DNA of 64,000 bases from Cryoendolithus antarcticus (Eukaryota > Ascomycota > Dothideomycetes > Cladosporiales > Cladosporiaceae): the NCBI GenBank assembly GCA_002077065.1, contig NAJO01000026.1:310001-374000 (forward strand). Reading direction: 5' to 3'. Shown one piece after another: positions 22,723 through 33,642 of the stretch. The notes under the pieces were generated by a model. It saw only the letters and a program-made list of their open reading frames with translations. It was not told the DNA's origin and did no database searches. The stretch's first letter is position 1. The number at the start of each line of letters is the position of its first letter. A program made the translations under genes and the position numbers.

Positions 22723-23570
22723 GATTGCAGCTCTCAAGTTGGTGTGCTCAAGTGCCAGACCGTCCCTCGACGAGAGTGCTGCTTACAGTGCGATCATACG
22801 CCGGTGTTGCCGATTGACGTGCAGCTTGATCAGGATGAGAGCTTTGCCAGAGGTAGTAAGCGGTCGGAAGACTGCTGCAGTCGTCAAAGGTACAGCAGAG
22901 GACAAATATTCACAGCTGGGGTTGCTTTAGATCAACACATGAGTTCCAGAAACGTAGCCATGAAAGCACGCGCCAATCACAGCTGGTCTTGGCAATGCGA
23001 GTGGCATCAAAACCTCAACTTCACGCCGTTCTCACTCTACTCTTCATCTACAAACCATGCCAGCTTACAAACACATTACTGATTGACAGACCTTACATCT
23101 TCATCTGGAGGTCTGTTTTCGCGCTGTGCATAGAAGAACTTCGACCCGTTGCTGGGCGCCTGGCCTTGATATACTCTCGTAATGAGGGAAAGGATAGGAC
23201 AGGAATCAGCTGTGGTCACAATCTTGTATTCAATCTCGCTCTAGTACTGTGAGGAAGCAACGTGGCTTAAGAGAAACTCCGTAACTGCTGCAGCATTGGA
23301 GGTAACCTTACGAGGCGTTTGGCCTTGCGATGAGGCGCAGCAGTCCAAGGCGAGCCGCAGCCAATGAGTACCGCTGAGCGCCGTACGAGTAAGCGACCTG
23401 AATCTTCAACAACAACTCCTTGTCTCCAGCAGCAATGTCATGACAACCTTGGACGTGTACTACTGACAGTCTGATTCGTCATCCATGGGCCCACGATTAT
23501 GTGAACCACTTAATGCGCATTACCCGGCACCACCTGCACCAGGGCTTGACTTGACCACTCATAGAACGCA
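22723..23570. promoter_or_regulatory. divergent intergenic region, SEC23 and HET gene
   Basis: 848 bp between two divergent genes. No conserved frame or repeat was recognised. Confidence 0.4.
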
Positions 23571-25340
23571 ATGGACCACAAAGAACAATTGGCCGGCATA
23601 GCAGAGATGTACGCCCAATTGCCACTGTCTGCGTGCGACAATATTCGATTACTCCGCCTGCAGGGCGGGCAGTTTTATACACCTCTGGTAGGTACACTGA
23701 TCGTGGGCGACATGACTGAGAAGTCGGGCAAGCACACCTACGATGCCCTCTCATACGCATGGGGTGCAGCAACACTTCGTCGTCGCCTATTATTGATTGG
23801 CCCAAAGCAGTCCCAAAAGTATGCGCTGCCGATCACCGACAACCTTTACACCGCTCTCCGCCGGCTTCGACACAGTTGGATGCCACGCGTCATATGGGTC
23901 GATGCTATTTGCATCAACCAGGACGACGTCAAGGAGCGTTCCCAGCAAGTCGGCAGCATGCGCTTCATTTACGGTTGGGCAAAGAATGTATACGTCTGGC
24001 TTGGTGATGCTGAGCTCCCCGGACGAGCCGATCGATATGCGCTTCGATTTGACCGCGCGCTCAAACCAGACGCCGTGATAGAATCCTTGCGCGCTCCGAG
24101 GAGCTCCCCGTCTCGAACGTTTAGCGCGTTCGTGTCCATGCTGAATACTGCCTTGCCGCAGACGTCGCCATCCTGGCACACTCGGGCGTGGGTGTACCAA
24201 GAGTATCACCTCGCTCGCAACATCGTCTGGTGTATTGGTCCGTATCAGCAAAAGTACACGAAGCTCGAGTTTGCAAAGCTGTCACATTTAGCATATCAGT
24301 ATCGACCGACGGAGGATTTGAAGAGTTTCAAAGATGCTGTGCTACAGCTATCGGCTCCCTTTACCCAGCGTGGCATTTCTACCTTTGCCTGGTCCTTTGA
24401 GGTTGATCCGCGGAAGAGCAAGGGCGCGCAAATGTCAGTCCATACGCATGCGGCAATCACGCAGAATATGCGCTGCCGATATGCCATGGATAAGGTGTAC
24501 AGCTTACTCGGCGTGATGGACTTTCAATCTTCGGCTCAGATGAGGCCCGACTATTCCAAGTCGAGCTCATGGGTATTCGCGGAGGCCACCTGGCTCTCGC
24601 TCGAGATGAGTCACGATTTCGCCGTCCTTCTCAATGCCCGAGGCGTGGCATCGCCTGTAGCGCCTGCTGATCTTCCTTCATGGGCATTCGACTCTGTGAA
24701 TGGCTTGTTCTACCACTTTCCGTCTTCCTGCGGCTCCCTCTTCGAGATCTGGCTCGGAAGCGACCTGCCAGATCCAAGCCCACGACTCAGTGACGATCAC
24801 AAAGAGCTGCGCTTGAACGGCAGTGCCATGGACAGCATCACACATGCGAGTCAAGAGACCATCGACGCAGATACACCCAACATTAGCACGTACGAGCGCT
24901 TTGTGGCGATGGCAGGAGCTCTAGCGGAACAAGAAGCCTGGCGAGGTCAGAAACGGCCTAAAATACGAGCGTGGCCACCCATAGACGTGCAGACGCGCAT
25001 TGCGTCCGGATCAGCGTTCCCCATAGACGTTGAAGCATGGAACGACATTTTTCCACTCAGTAGAGTCAGTAAAGAGCACGCAGACCATCTGGGAGAACCC
25101 GTAGCGTGGGCTTCGTGTGTCACGATGTTCGTCACTGCTGGTGGTCATCTAGGCCTCACGACGGCCGCGTGCGCCCGTGAAGACGTCGTGTTTGTGGTGA
25201 AGGGTTGCCCTTATCCGCTGATCATTTGCAAGCTGGGCGAAAGGTACGCATTTCGCGGCTGTGCGTACATCCCAGCTTACTCGTATCAGGATTTCAGCAC
25301 GACGATCATGGAATCGCCATGTAATATAGCCTTAGTATGA
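23571..25340 (+). CDS. HET-domain (heterokaryon incompatibility) protein
   Basis: Intronless, 589 residues. The HET domain spans about residues 50-215, with the three classic blocks: YDALSYAWG, VIWVDAICINQDDVKERSQQ followed by VYVWLGD, and RAWVYQEYHLARNIVWCIG. HET domains are TIR-related modules that trigger fungal cell death after non-self recognition. The C-terminal about 350 residues hold no recognised NACHT or repeat module, so the partner or sensor is unknown. No signal peptide. The gene lies beside SEC23 and near the F-box-like array; a functional link is unproven, although both families are typically expanded and polymorphic. Confidence 0.9.
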   Translation: MDHKEQLAGIAEMYAQLPLSACDNIRLLRLQGGQFYTPLVGTLIVGDMTEKSGKHTYDALSYAWGAATLRRRLLLIGPKQSQKYALPITDNLYTALRRLRHSWMPRVIWVDAICINQDDVKERSQQVGSMRFIYGWAKNVYVWLGDAELPGRADRYALRFDRALKPDAVIESLRAPRSSPSRTFSAFVSMLNTALPQTSPSWHTRAWVYQEYHLARNIVWCIGPYQQKYTKLEFAKLSHLAYQYRPTEDLKSFKDAVLQLSAPFTQRGISTFAWSFEVDPRKSKGAQMSVHTHAAITQNMRCRYAMDKVYSLLGVMDFQSSAQMRPDYSKSSSWVFAEATWLSLEMSHDFAVLLNARGVASPVAPADLPSWAFDSVNGLFYHFPSSCGSLFEIWLGSDLPDPSPRLSDDHKELRLNGSAMDSITHASQETIDADTPNISTYERFVAMAGALAEQEAWRGQKRPKIRAWPPIDVQTRIASGSAFPIDVEAWNDIFPLSRVSKEHADHLGEPVAWASCVTMFVTAGGHLGLTTAACAREDVVFVVKGCPYPLIICKLGERYAFRGCAYIPAYSYQDFSTTIMESPCNIALV

Positions 25341-25657
25341 GGGCAGACGCTCGCTACAGTCAATGCCAATCATATCAACTATGGGACGTTGTCTCCAAAA
25401 CCTGCAAACGTTGCTCACGTTGACCCTTGACGAATGCAGTAGAACCAGCGAGATGCCACAATGTTACAGGAGCAGTGATGCAGGGCAATCAACTACGCTC
25501 GGCAGTGCTCCCTGCCCAAGACCTGGGCGCGAGTCATACAAATAACAGTGGGGCAGTTGCGTCCCACATTCACTTCTCTCGCCTGTCGTGAAGACCGCCA
25601 ATGTCCACGCATCTGTAAATCTGCAAGACCAGCAATGCACCATTTCGCTGACCCACG
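25341..25657. other. intergenic, HET gene to PSF2
   Basis: 317 bp; 3' flank of the HET gene and promoter of PSF2. No gene seen. Confidence 0.4.
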
Positions 25658-26502
25658 ATGGCCCTCCCCCTCCCACCCGGTCTCACACCAGCCGAGACCG
25701 GCTTCCTCTGCGAAATGGAGCTCGTCACGGTGATCCCCCGCCAACGCCTCGAGTCCCTCCAACTACTGGGTGTGAGTCCACCCACAACGCCAGCCTGAGT
25801 CAATGTACCGCTAGCCCGCCCTGCTCATCTTTCCCGCGCTGATAACGACTCTTGCAGGGACCTACGCAGCCATTGAACCCACCCTTCCCGACACCCCTCC
25901 CCCTCTGGCTAGCCCTCCTCCTCAAAAAGCAGCGACGCGCCAACATCCAGCCCCCAGCCTGGCTCACACTCTCAAGTCTCCGCACAATCCTAGACTTCGA
26001 GACAGACGATCGCACGGCAGGGGTCTTCTCTCCACCTCCCGCCTTACCCCAACCCAAAACCTTCCCGGATCCAGATCTCCCCTACCTCTCCCCCGACACT
26101 GTAGAGCTCAGCACGCCCTTCCTCAAAGACACCCACACAAGCTCCGCGCAAGAAGGCGCCTTACCATATCATTGGCTCGAACTCGCGTCCCTTCTCCTCG
26201 CGAGCGCAGCAGACGACTTCCCTGATGCGGACGCTATCCGAGTTCTGATACGGGATCTGAGGGAGGTGAGGATGTCTAAGCTGCGGAAGGGGTTCAGAGT
26301 ATTGGAAGGCGGTGCGGGATTGAAGATCAATGGTGTGGGTGGGCTGGAGGTGGCGGAGGTGAGGGGGTTTGTGGGAGGCGTTGTGGATGGGCTGAGGAGG
26401 TTGGGGAGGGCGAGGGAGGAGATGAGACGGGAACGGGAGGAGGAGGATGGGAATACTGGGGTTGGGGATGAGGAGGGGAGTGAAGATGGGATGGTGCTTT
26501 GA
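25658..26502 (+). CDS. PSF2: GINS complex subunit Psf2
   Basis: Model: join(25658..25771,25858..26502), 252 residues. Psf2 is one of the four GINS subunits that, with Cdc45 and Mcm2-7, form the replicative helicase. It starts [20 protein letters not shown], followed by [16 protein letters not shown], then [20 protein letters not shown], the most conserved Psf2 stretch. The A-domain helices continue to [10 protein letters not shown]. The C-terminal tail is acidic and glutamate-rich, as in other filamentous fungi. The 86-bp intron falls after LLG and its removal restores the GPTQPL reading. It is convergent with the uL3m gene. Confidence 0.93.
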
Positions 26503-26822
26503 ATTTGATGCATACGCGCTCTGGTGTACTATGATGGTATGCAATCAATCCACTGCCGCTTCACCACCTCTCTTGACATTTCTGTTTCCCACACTGATGT
26601 TGTCTCGATCCCAGCTTTCTGCCGCGCGATGTCTTCTCATACTGACACCTCTGCCGCCCCGACGGCTCTCCAAGTCCGCGACTCGGCGCTGCAACTTGTT
26701 TCGGGCCATCCAGTCTCGGGCTACCATGAGGATCAAGAGGCTGTCGCACGCGAGCTTAACCGTCAAGTCTTATAAGTCCGTTACCCGCAAATTGTCCATC
26801 CCTGCATCAACTGTCTCGTCTC
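26503..26822. other. convergent intergenic region, PSF2 and uL3m
   Basis: 320 bp between the two stop codons. Apart from the small frame listed separately, nothing is seen. Confidence 0.4.
26629..26775 (+). CDS. possible 48-residue small protein
   Basis: An ATG at 26629 opens a 48-codon frame ending in TAA: Ser/Thr-rich at the start (MSSHTDTSAAPTALQVRDS), then a charged C-terminus (EDQEAVARELNRQVL). Composition is protein-like, but I know no family. It lies between two convergent genes, so it may simply be part of the 3' UTR of PSF2. Confidence 0.25.
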   Translation: MSSHTDTSAAPTALQVRDSALQLVSGHPVSGYHEDQEAVARELNRQVL

Positions 26823-27749
26823 TCAAGCAGCAGCAGGCACCTTCTCAACTCCCTCCCTCATCGCCTCGACAACCTCGGTGGGCGGCCACACAGCATCCGG
26901 CCACGGCTTTTTAATCGCATCCTGCACCTTCACCACACAGCCCTTCGGTCCCGGTACAGCCCCCGCCACAACCACAATCCCCAGCTCCCGATCGACACTC
27001 ATAACCCTCAAACTCTGAACCGTGACTTGCTCCCCTCCCATGCGTCCAGCCATCTTCTTGCCAGGCAGCACGCGGCTTCCGGAGCCTTGCGAGGCGCCGG
27101 CAGAGCCCATGGCGCGGTGCGTGAGCGAGTTTCCGTGCGAGGCTGGCTGGCCGTGGAAGCCATGGCGTTTCATGCCGCCGGCGAAACCCATGCCGCGGGA
27201 GTCGGCTTTGGCGTCTATGTATTGGCCTACGCTGAAGAGATCGGCTGTGAGGTTCGTACCGGTTGGGATCAGGCCAGCTTCATCCTTCACTCTGAATTCG
27301 GCAATGTGTCGTTTTAGGGGGACGCCTTGCTTTGCGTAGTGGCCTCGTTCTGGGCGTGTAACGTTGCGGGCTTCTTTTGTGCCAGCACCGACTTGAAGAG
27401 CCCAGTAGCCGTGTTCCTTTCGCGTCTTGACTCCCAGGATCTGCACGCGGTCTAGTTGCAGGACTGTGCAGGGTGTTCGCTTGGCGGACTCGGCATCGTA
27501 GAGCGCTGTCATGCCTTTCTTGATCGCTAGCGCACCAGTACGGAGTGGCAGAGTACGAGACTTGCGGGCGAGAGCTGCGGTGTGAGATGTGCCCAGGACG
27601 GGGAGGTGAGGCGAGGCATTGAAGCGTGAGGGCTTGGGGATGGGTTTGGTGATTGAGAGGATCGTGCGGAGATGCTGGCGAGGGATTGAAGGACAGAGGA
27701 AGGTCGGAGGGACGGCGAAGAGCCGAGTCGGAGTCTGACGGGGTGGCAT
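26823..27749 (-). CDS. MRPL9: mitochondrial large ribosomal subunit protein uL3m
   Basis: Intronless, 308 residues. It is the bacterial-type L3 of the mitochondrial ribosome, binding 23S-like rRNA near the peptidyl-transferase region. The first about 70 residues are Arg/Pro-rich and free of acidic residues, fitting a mitochondrial presequence. The L3 core begins at RTGALAIKKGMTALYD. The long loop is present (MKRHGFHGQPASHGNSLTHR) with GSRVLPGKKMAGRMGG, the L3 signature. The start MPPRQTPTRLF (27749) was preferred over an in-frame ATG at 27869 because the longer form places acidic residues before the targeting region. Confidence 0.93.
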   Translation of the reverse strand: MPPRQTPTRLFAVPPTFLCPSIPRQHLRTILSITKPIPKPSRFNASPHLPVLGTSHTAALARKSRTLPLRTGALAIKKGMTALYDAESAKRTPCTVLQLDRVQILGVKTRKEHGYWALQVGAGTKEARNVTRPERGHYAKQGVPLKRHIAEFRVKDEAGLIPTGTNLTADLFSVGQYIDAKADSRGMGFAGGMKRHGFHGQPASHGNSLTHRAMGSAGASQGSGSRVLPGKKMAGRMGGEQVTVQSLRVMSVDRELGIVVVAGAVPGPKGCVVKVQDAIKKPWPDAVWPPTEVVEAMREGVEKVPAAA

Positions 27750-28037
27750 TGTCGCAGATCGTCCGGTGTGGTATTCTTCCTGGTATAATGAACTGATGGA
27801 CATCAATGGCGGAGGCGTTTGCAGTTTCGGAGGACAAACTTCATCAGCCTCGAAGTCTGTTCTTGGCATAGAGAACGCGGAGTTGATGAAGGGGAGACTT
27901 GACTTTGCTCAACGTTCATTACACAGGTGCAAGTCATATCAATGGCAGCCAGTTCTGCTCATCTATAGGGCAGGCATGATGCGTCGTGACTGGTCGTGGC
28001 GCTCGCCGCAAATTGCTGTTGTTGTCTATAATGATGT

Positions 28038-29569
28038 CTATCGTAATGCCCTCATCTGCACTTCCTCTACCGGCATTCGTTCCTCCGCAGTGCGATGCCC
28101 AGCATCCACGCCACTGATAAGTCCCTGCTGGCTCTCCTCATCTGCATTACCACGACTGCCTTCCGTAGCGTCCTTATCGCTCGTCGCACTCTTCTGCACC
28201 GCGACATAGATCGCCGGGCCGATGATTAAGGATGAGCCAATGATGGACATCCAGTTTGGCGAGTGGCCAAAGAACAGCTTGTCGAAGGAGAGGGCGAACA
28301 GCATCTGGGTGTAGGTCATGTTCGTAGCTCGTGAAGACTTCTCGTAGGATAGACCTGCTGCTAAGAGGAATTGCTAAGCTGGGTGTTAGCATTTCTCTGA
28401 CGATGTCTGGAGAGGCTTCTCAATCATTTACATACCATAACGAACCCGCAGGTCCCCAAAAAGAAGAGATACGCCCACTCCTTCGGCTCAGTCGGTAGCA
28501 AGAAGCCAATGCTCGGAATCGCAGTCTGCAACACCAGGGCGACGAATGTAGACCACGCAGCGAAGTAGTTCACACTGATCAATGGGTGAGCCCTCTTTCC
28601 GATCCAGCGAATAGTAGTGTACGCCGTCACCGCCCCGAGTACGCCTACTAACGCAACACCGACAGCACCGAGTCGCTCAACAGGTGTCACGTCGTCGTAA
28701 TTACTCGCATCACTTGCAGGCGCAGTGCCGTTCCCTCCAATCGCAGCATCTGGCACTCCAGTAGCAGGCGGCGCATTACCAGAGTGCGAGAAGAATGATG
28801 TCGGGCGGGCGATCAAGATCACACCAGCGAGCGAGATGAGCGTCCCGAACCTCTCTGCCCTCGTGAAAGGCTCATTGATCAGGATCGAGCAAGCCCAGCA
28901 TGCAAGTCCCGGCGCCAGAAACGTGATCACAGTCGCGTCCGCAAGCGGCAGATACAACAGCGAATAGTACATCCCAAACACACCGAAGAAGCCTCCAAAC
29001 CCACGCGCAGCCAGTAGCCACCGCACTTCAGGCGCGCCAAAGGGGAAGTTCGGCGTTTTTGTATACCACATGTACGTCGAAGCGAGCACGACTGTGATCC
29101 CCATGCGTGCGAAGAGGATCTGGACTGGATGCAGACCTTTGCCGTGATTCCCTTCGATTTCCAGGAGCCGCGTGGTGACGTTCATCATTGTGCCGAAGAC
29201 TTGGGCGAGGAGCATGTAGGCCAAGCCTTTATTGCGAAGCCAGAATGCTGCAAGTGCGTAGCGCCAGCGTTCGATCCGGGCGTTGGTGTAGCGTTTCGTG
29301 GGATTGTGACTAGTGCGGGATCGACTCGGAGGATGGATCTGCTCATATTCGTCTAGTGAGAAGTTTGACAAGGTGTCTGGCGAGAGCGGTCTTATCGGTC
29401 CAGACAGTGGCGCTCGAAGATATTTAGGCCGAGAGTCGGTGTTGTCGTCCATGGTCGTGGCATGTTGGATGTGGTCGTTATGATCGTTTGTCGTGGAGTC
29501 ATCGATATGTTGGAGTGAAGTCTTCAGTTCTGCGGATTGCAGCGCCGACCTCGGGTCTTGCACACTCAT
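28038..29569 (-). CDS. EamA/DMT-family membrane transporter (SLC35G-like)
   Basis: Model: complement(join(28038..28373,28436..29569)), 489 residues. After a hydrophilic N-terminus of about 110 residues there are about ten hydrophobic segments in two EamA repeats. The first repeat includes LLAQVFGTMMNVTTRLLE and the segment VQILFARMGITVVLASTYMW; the second starts near RLGAVGVALVGVLGAVTAY. A loop of about 45 residues (Ala/Gly/Asn-rich) separates the halves. The 62-bp intron joins GTCGFVM to QFLLAAGLSYEKSSRA inside the last helices. Members of this superfamily move nucleotide sugars or small metabolites; the substrate here cannot be read. The C-terminus is a hydrophilic tail, probably cytosolic. 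It is divergent with the thioesterase gene. Confidence 0.85.
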
Positions 29570-30261
29570 GCTCTGCTGGCAGGCATCCGCATGCAGACTC
29601 AGCTACTCAGAGGAATACTCAGGTAATCTTTAGGATAGATGGAATGCCGAAAATGTAAGAAGATGAAGTCGTAGAGTGGCGTGCTTTAGCAAAGACAGTA
29701 TACCTGACAGGCAGAACGAAGCCATCGGCATCGAATGAATGCGGACCCACGCCTTACCATCCAGTAGTACATCCCATCAGTCATCGCTCCTGCACCTGTA
29801 CCGCCAAGCTAGCGGCAAGACTTCACCCGAGAGAGGCTCCGGGGGCCAATCGTGATGCATCGCGCTGATAGCTGTGCTGCAGTGCGAGACGGAAGGTGGT
29901 TGCACGGGTATTCCAAGAGCTGAAGACGACAGCGTCTTCGTGCTTACGAAGATGGGACACAGCTATGATATACGACTACTGATGCGAACTGCGTGATTTT
30001 GAGTGATTTAGATGACCCCTTGCAGTCTTTGTCTTGGCTCGAGGTGCACGGAGCCTTGAGAAGTGAAGTACCGACTGCCGAGGCTGACTTCACGACAAGC
30101 TGAACATTGTGTCGTCGTTGCGATGGATACGCGATATGGATGGAGTAGAGTCTCTGAATAGCAATCGCTCTAGCAGAAATAGCCCAGCATTCAGACTACC
30201 ACCCTGACATCCCGAGATCACATCGATCCCGCTCAAGCAGAGAGTGATTCCGACCACAGAG
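29570..30261. promoter_or_regulatory. divergent intergenic region, transporter and thioesterase genes
   Basis: 692 bp between two divergent start codons, without a supported frame. No specific element was recognised. Confidence 0.4.
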
Positions 30262-30816
30262 ATGTCCAATCCCAAACCCACCCCAGAGGAAGCAACCTCC
30301 TGGCTCCGCTCAAGCTTCGCCTCCCTCTCCCCAGAAGACCGCATAAGATCATTCCTCGCGCCCCGCGAAGGCGAGAGCAATCGCTTCTACTCGCAATTCA
30401 CCACCAAAGACGTCACCCTACGCTCCATCACCAAAACTCCAGAGGGCCTCACACTCGTCACATACGCCTTCCCAGTCTCCGAGTTCCACTGCAATATGAG
30501 CGGTAACATGCATGGCGGGTTCCAGTCCACGGCGTTCGATATGTTGACTTCGCTGGCTATTATGGCGAATCTTGAGCCGGGGAATCCGTTCATGGATGGT
30601 GGTGTGAGCCGGACGCTGAATGTCACGTATCTACGGCCGGCGCCGTTGGGGGAGATGTTGGTGATGGAGTGTGAGGTTACGCATGTGGGGAAGAGGATGG
30701 CTATGACGAGGGGTTTGTTGAAAAGGGAGAGGGATGGGGCGGTGATTAGTACATGTGAGCATAATAAGGCGAGTGTGGAGGGTGGAAAGAAGTGGAAGGG
30801 GGAGTCGAAGATGTGA
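30262..30816 (+). CDS. hotdog-fold thioesterase (ACOT13/PaaI-like)
   Basis: Intronless, 184 residues. The hotdog signature NMHGGFQSTAFDMLTSLAI lies near residues 80-100 and is followed by the usual strand SRTLNVTYLRPAPLGE, which places the active-site helix and the dimer strand. Family members hydrolyse acyl-CoA thioesters, often in mitochondria or cytosol; the chain length here is unknown. The N-terminus is not a clear presequence. GTG at 30244 is open upstream, but the ATG at 30262 is the natural start. Confidence 0.85.
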   Translation: MSNPKPTPEEATSWLRSSFASLSPEDRIRSFLAPREGESNRFYSQFTTKDVTLRSITKTPEGLTLVTYAFPVSEFHCNMSGNMHGGFQSTAFDMLTSLAIMANLEPGNPFMDGGVSRTLNVTYLRPAPLGEMLVMECEVTHVGKRMAMTRGLLKRERDGAVISTCEHNKASVEGGKKWKGESKM

Positions 30817-31001
30817 GGATCTGCGCTGTGATGCTCTCTGGACTGAATGGATCACGCATGTGTTGCCACGAGGCATGCACGATCAGCGCACCGCGGCATG
30901 TGATGTCAATAATTTGTGACTTCACTGGCGCTTATGATACGCCGTCAATACTTTCCACCTTCACACAACAACAACACCTTGTCTCTCACTCCTTCAACAT
31001 C

Positions 31002-32069
31002 ATGGCGTCCAACAACGCCATCAAGTAGGACGACTCTGAGGTCGTTGCCGGCCTTTCCAAACACTGCGAGCACTACTGGTCACTTCCCACATACAGATGG
31101 CATAGCGCCAGCAACATCGATGCACTTTGCATAGAAAGCGCATGGCAGATCTTGACTTCGCGAGGGTACACTGTATCGCCCTCGACTGAAGATCAAGCTC
31201 TGCTCAAGATGCTCGAGTGTAGTGAGCGTTACCTTGTGGACTACGCGGCATGCTCCACCATCGAGCTGCAGAGGTTCGTGGCGGATCGAGGCATCCGCGA
31301 GGGACACAACATTACCCAGAATACCGAGCGTGCCACACTAGAGCAACTGCTGCTCGCAGAGGACGAGTCACCGAGATGCGGACGGTTCTTCGACTTGCCG
31401 CAAGAAGTCAGGGACCAGATCTACGAGTACTACTTTGCAGGCTTCCGAGATGACCACGTCAGCATCTGGCCGACTCGCGGTCCAAGTGAGCTGCGACGTG
31501 CACGCCGCAGCCCCGCACTGATCCCAGCCGGTACCATTGCAGACTTCCCACCCCTGGTCTACGTCAGTCGACAGCTGAGAGCCGAGACTCTGCCCATGTT
31601 CTGGAGCAAATATGAGGTCCACGCTGGGCTGTCTGCTTCTCACGGGATTAGCATGGGCTTTGTCACCTCTTATTCGCAACACTCCGCAAGATGGAAACCC
31701 GCGACTCGCAACACATTCCGTCTGGCCGCTTCTCATGGCATGTTAGGTTGGCTCCGCGGTCTTCATGTCGACTTCGAGTACGCCTGGTCCTACGTGGATC
31801 TACCGATGACCGTCACCAGAAGTAAGCTCATCGTCGACTTCAAGCAAGGCACTCTACGTCTCAGAGGTGACTCGCTCCTTGAGAGTCCAATCACGGACAT
31901 AGCTGGAGGACTCTCCGACTTGCTGACACCGATTCTGGAGAGAATAGCCGCAAATCCAAGCGGTGGCGCGAAAGTGTCGGTATGGTTCGGAGACAGAGTG
32001 GTGGCGCTCATAGCGGCGAGGGGCCACCTAGTGAGCTCGCACGCTACGCGTCAGCTGCACTCAGACTGA
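31002..32069 (+). pseudogene. F-box-like protein gene with an in-frame TAG after codon 8
   Basis: An ATG at 31002 (context CATCATGG) gives MASNNAIK, then TAG at 31026-31028; the same frame then runs open for 346 codons to 32069. The sequence just after the stop (VVAGLSKHCEHYWSLPTY) matches the paralogue at 45545-46576 (HLKHYWSVPTY), so it was coding in the ancestor. The F-box-like core is RFFDLPQEVRDQIYEYYFAG, followed by FPPLVYVSRQLRAETLPMFW. Possibilities: a nonsense pseudogene, translation from a later ATG (31209), or a 70-bp intron 31025-31094 (GTAGGA to CATACAG), which restores the frame exactly but removes the conserved segment. It could also be an acceptor at the TAG with an undetected first exon. 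Confidence 0.65.
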
Positions 32070-32686
32070 GACGATGAGGGTCAAGCATCGTAACGTGAAC
32101 TGTCGTGGCATGCTAAGCTGCAGAGCTGTGCAGGAGAGACTCGGTGCGGGATGGTCAATCGGCGCGCGGCTAGCCTGGTACAGAGCATCGACTATCAGTA
32201 TGATAGGAGGCACCCATGCCTTTGACTTAGTCTGCACGTGACGGGCCTGGCTCGTGCGAGTTAGGAACGCAAACAACGTGCACAATCTATGGTCTGCTCA
32301 TGTCCAACCGTCAACGTCGTAACCTGAAACCCCCCAAAGGGATCACTCGTGCCGTGTCCCGAGCGGGGCGATCCGTGACGGATGAAAGGCACTTCGAGAA
32401 CATTTCCCTGCTCGGGTGATCTCGGCCCTTTGTGCAGTAACAACTTTGCCCTGAGCGACTTCATCTGGAATTATTCATACAGGACGGCAGCCACACCATC
32501 ATCGACGACCACAACTCTCCATTACGACGTTTACGATCTCCTCATCATCTGGATCTCACGAGACGTTTTACAGGACACTTCAACACGCTGAAGGAGCCTC
32601 TCTTGCTCTTCCGGCGCGTCTAGAGGTACAAGAGGTACTTCAGCGCCACAAACCCGCGTCCGCGGTCCATCACACATCACATCGAG
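32070..32686. other. intergenic, F-box-like gene to Ups2-like gene
   Basis: 617 bp with no supported gene; it should include the promoter of the downstream lipid-transfer protein gene. Confidence 0.4.
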
Positions 32687-33307
32687 ATGAAGTTCTTCAG
32701 TTCACAGCATGAGTTCGAATACTCTTGGGAAGAAGTATCGACAAACAATTGGCGGAAATACTGCCCCTGGAACGACAAAGCAGATCATGTCATAGCAGTA
32801 GACACGCTAAGCCGGTCACTGGACAAAGATACTGGCATAGTAAGCCACCACCTTCGAGAACACACTGAGCTCTGGCCAGACTACTAACGCTACTCCCAGC
32901 TCCGGACAGAACGCCTAATAACCTGCAAACAATCCGCTCCTCAATGGCTCACAACCTTCCTCGGCAGCACAGACACCTCGCTCGTCTACGAGATCTCCTA
33001 CGTGAATCCCGCCTCCCGCACGGTGACAATGTGCTCCCAGAACCTCACCTGGTCCGAGCTCATCTCGGTACAAGAAACCGTCTCATACAAACCCCACGCC
33101 GAAAATAGCGGGAAGACAATATTCGAGCAAAAGGCTAAGATCATCGCGCTTTGTGGAGGTTGGCAGAAGATCAGGAATAGTATTGAGGAGGCGACGGTAG
33201 AGCGATTCAAGGTGAATGCTGTGAGGGGTAGGGATGGATTTGAGAGGGTGTTGGCGATAAGTCGGGAAGCTTTTGCGGAGCAGAGGAGGGCGCAGGCTGC
33301 GAAGTAG
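32687..33307 (+). CDS. UPS2: PRELI/MSF1-domain phospholipid transfer protein (Ups2/PRELID3 type)
   Basis: Model: join(32687..32839,32900..33307), 186 residues, covering the whole PRELI/MSF1 domain. It starts MKFFSSQHEFEYSWEEV, contains VIAVDTLSRSLDKDTGILRTERLITC across the splice site (motif split between exons), and ends in a long helix. Ups2-type proteins carry phosphatidylserine between mitochondrial membranes with a small Mdm35 partner; Ups1-type proteins carry phosphatidic acid. The MK-F start and spacing favour the Ups2/PRELID3 type. The 60-bp intron contains a perfect TACTAAC branch site and ends CCCAG. No cleavable presequence is expected, because import is Mdm35-dependent. Confidence 0.92.
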
Positions 33308-33642
33308 AGGCGCTGAGAAGGATGAGGATGTGTTTGGCTTGGTGCTGCGGTTTTAGCGAGCGGTGATTCATTAATCGAGAGGCATACAGGATACACGTGA
33401 TGACGATGGGCATGGTACAAAAAGTAGAGGCACTGGATCTTGATCTGCATTTTGGGACGGCGATTCGCTAGCTATATACCCTGCTCTTTCTTCAAGAGGA
33501 TGACATAAATGAGAATCTTCGTTACGGTCATCTCGAACTTCACTGCCTTGGATGGGATCAACACTGGGTGTGTTTGGTGGTGATGATGAATGCGTCAATG
33601 AATCTCTATTTTCCAGTATGTCTATACACTCCACGCCATTCT
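33308..33642. other. convergent intergenic region, Ups2-like and GLR1
   Basis: 335 bp between two stop codons; 3' UTRs only, nothing else seen. Confidence 0.4.
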
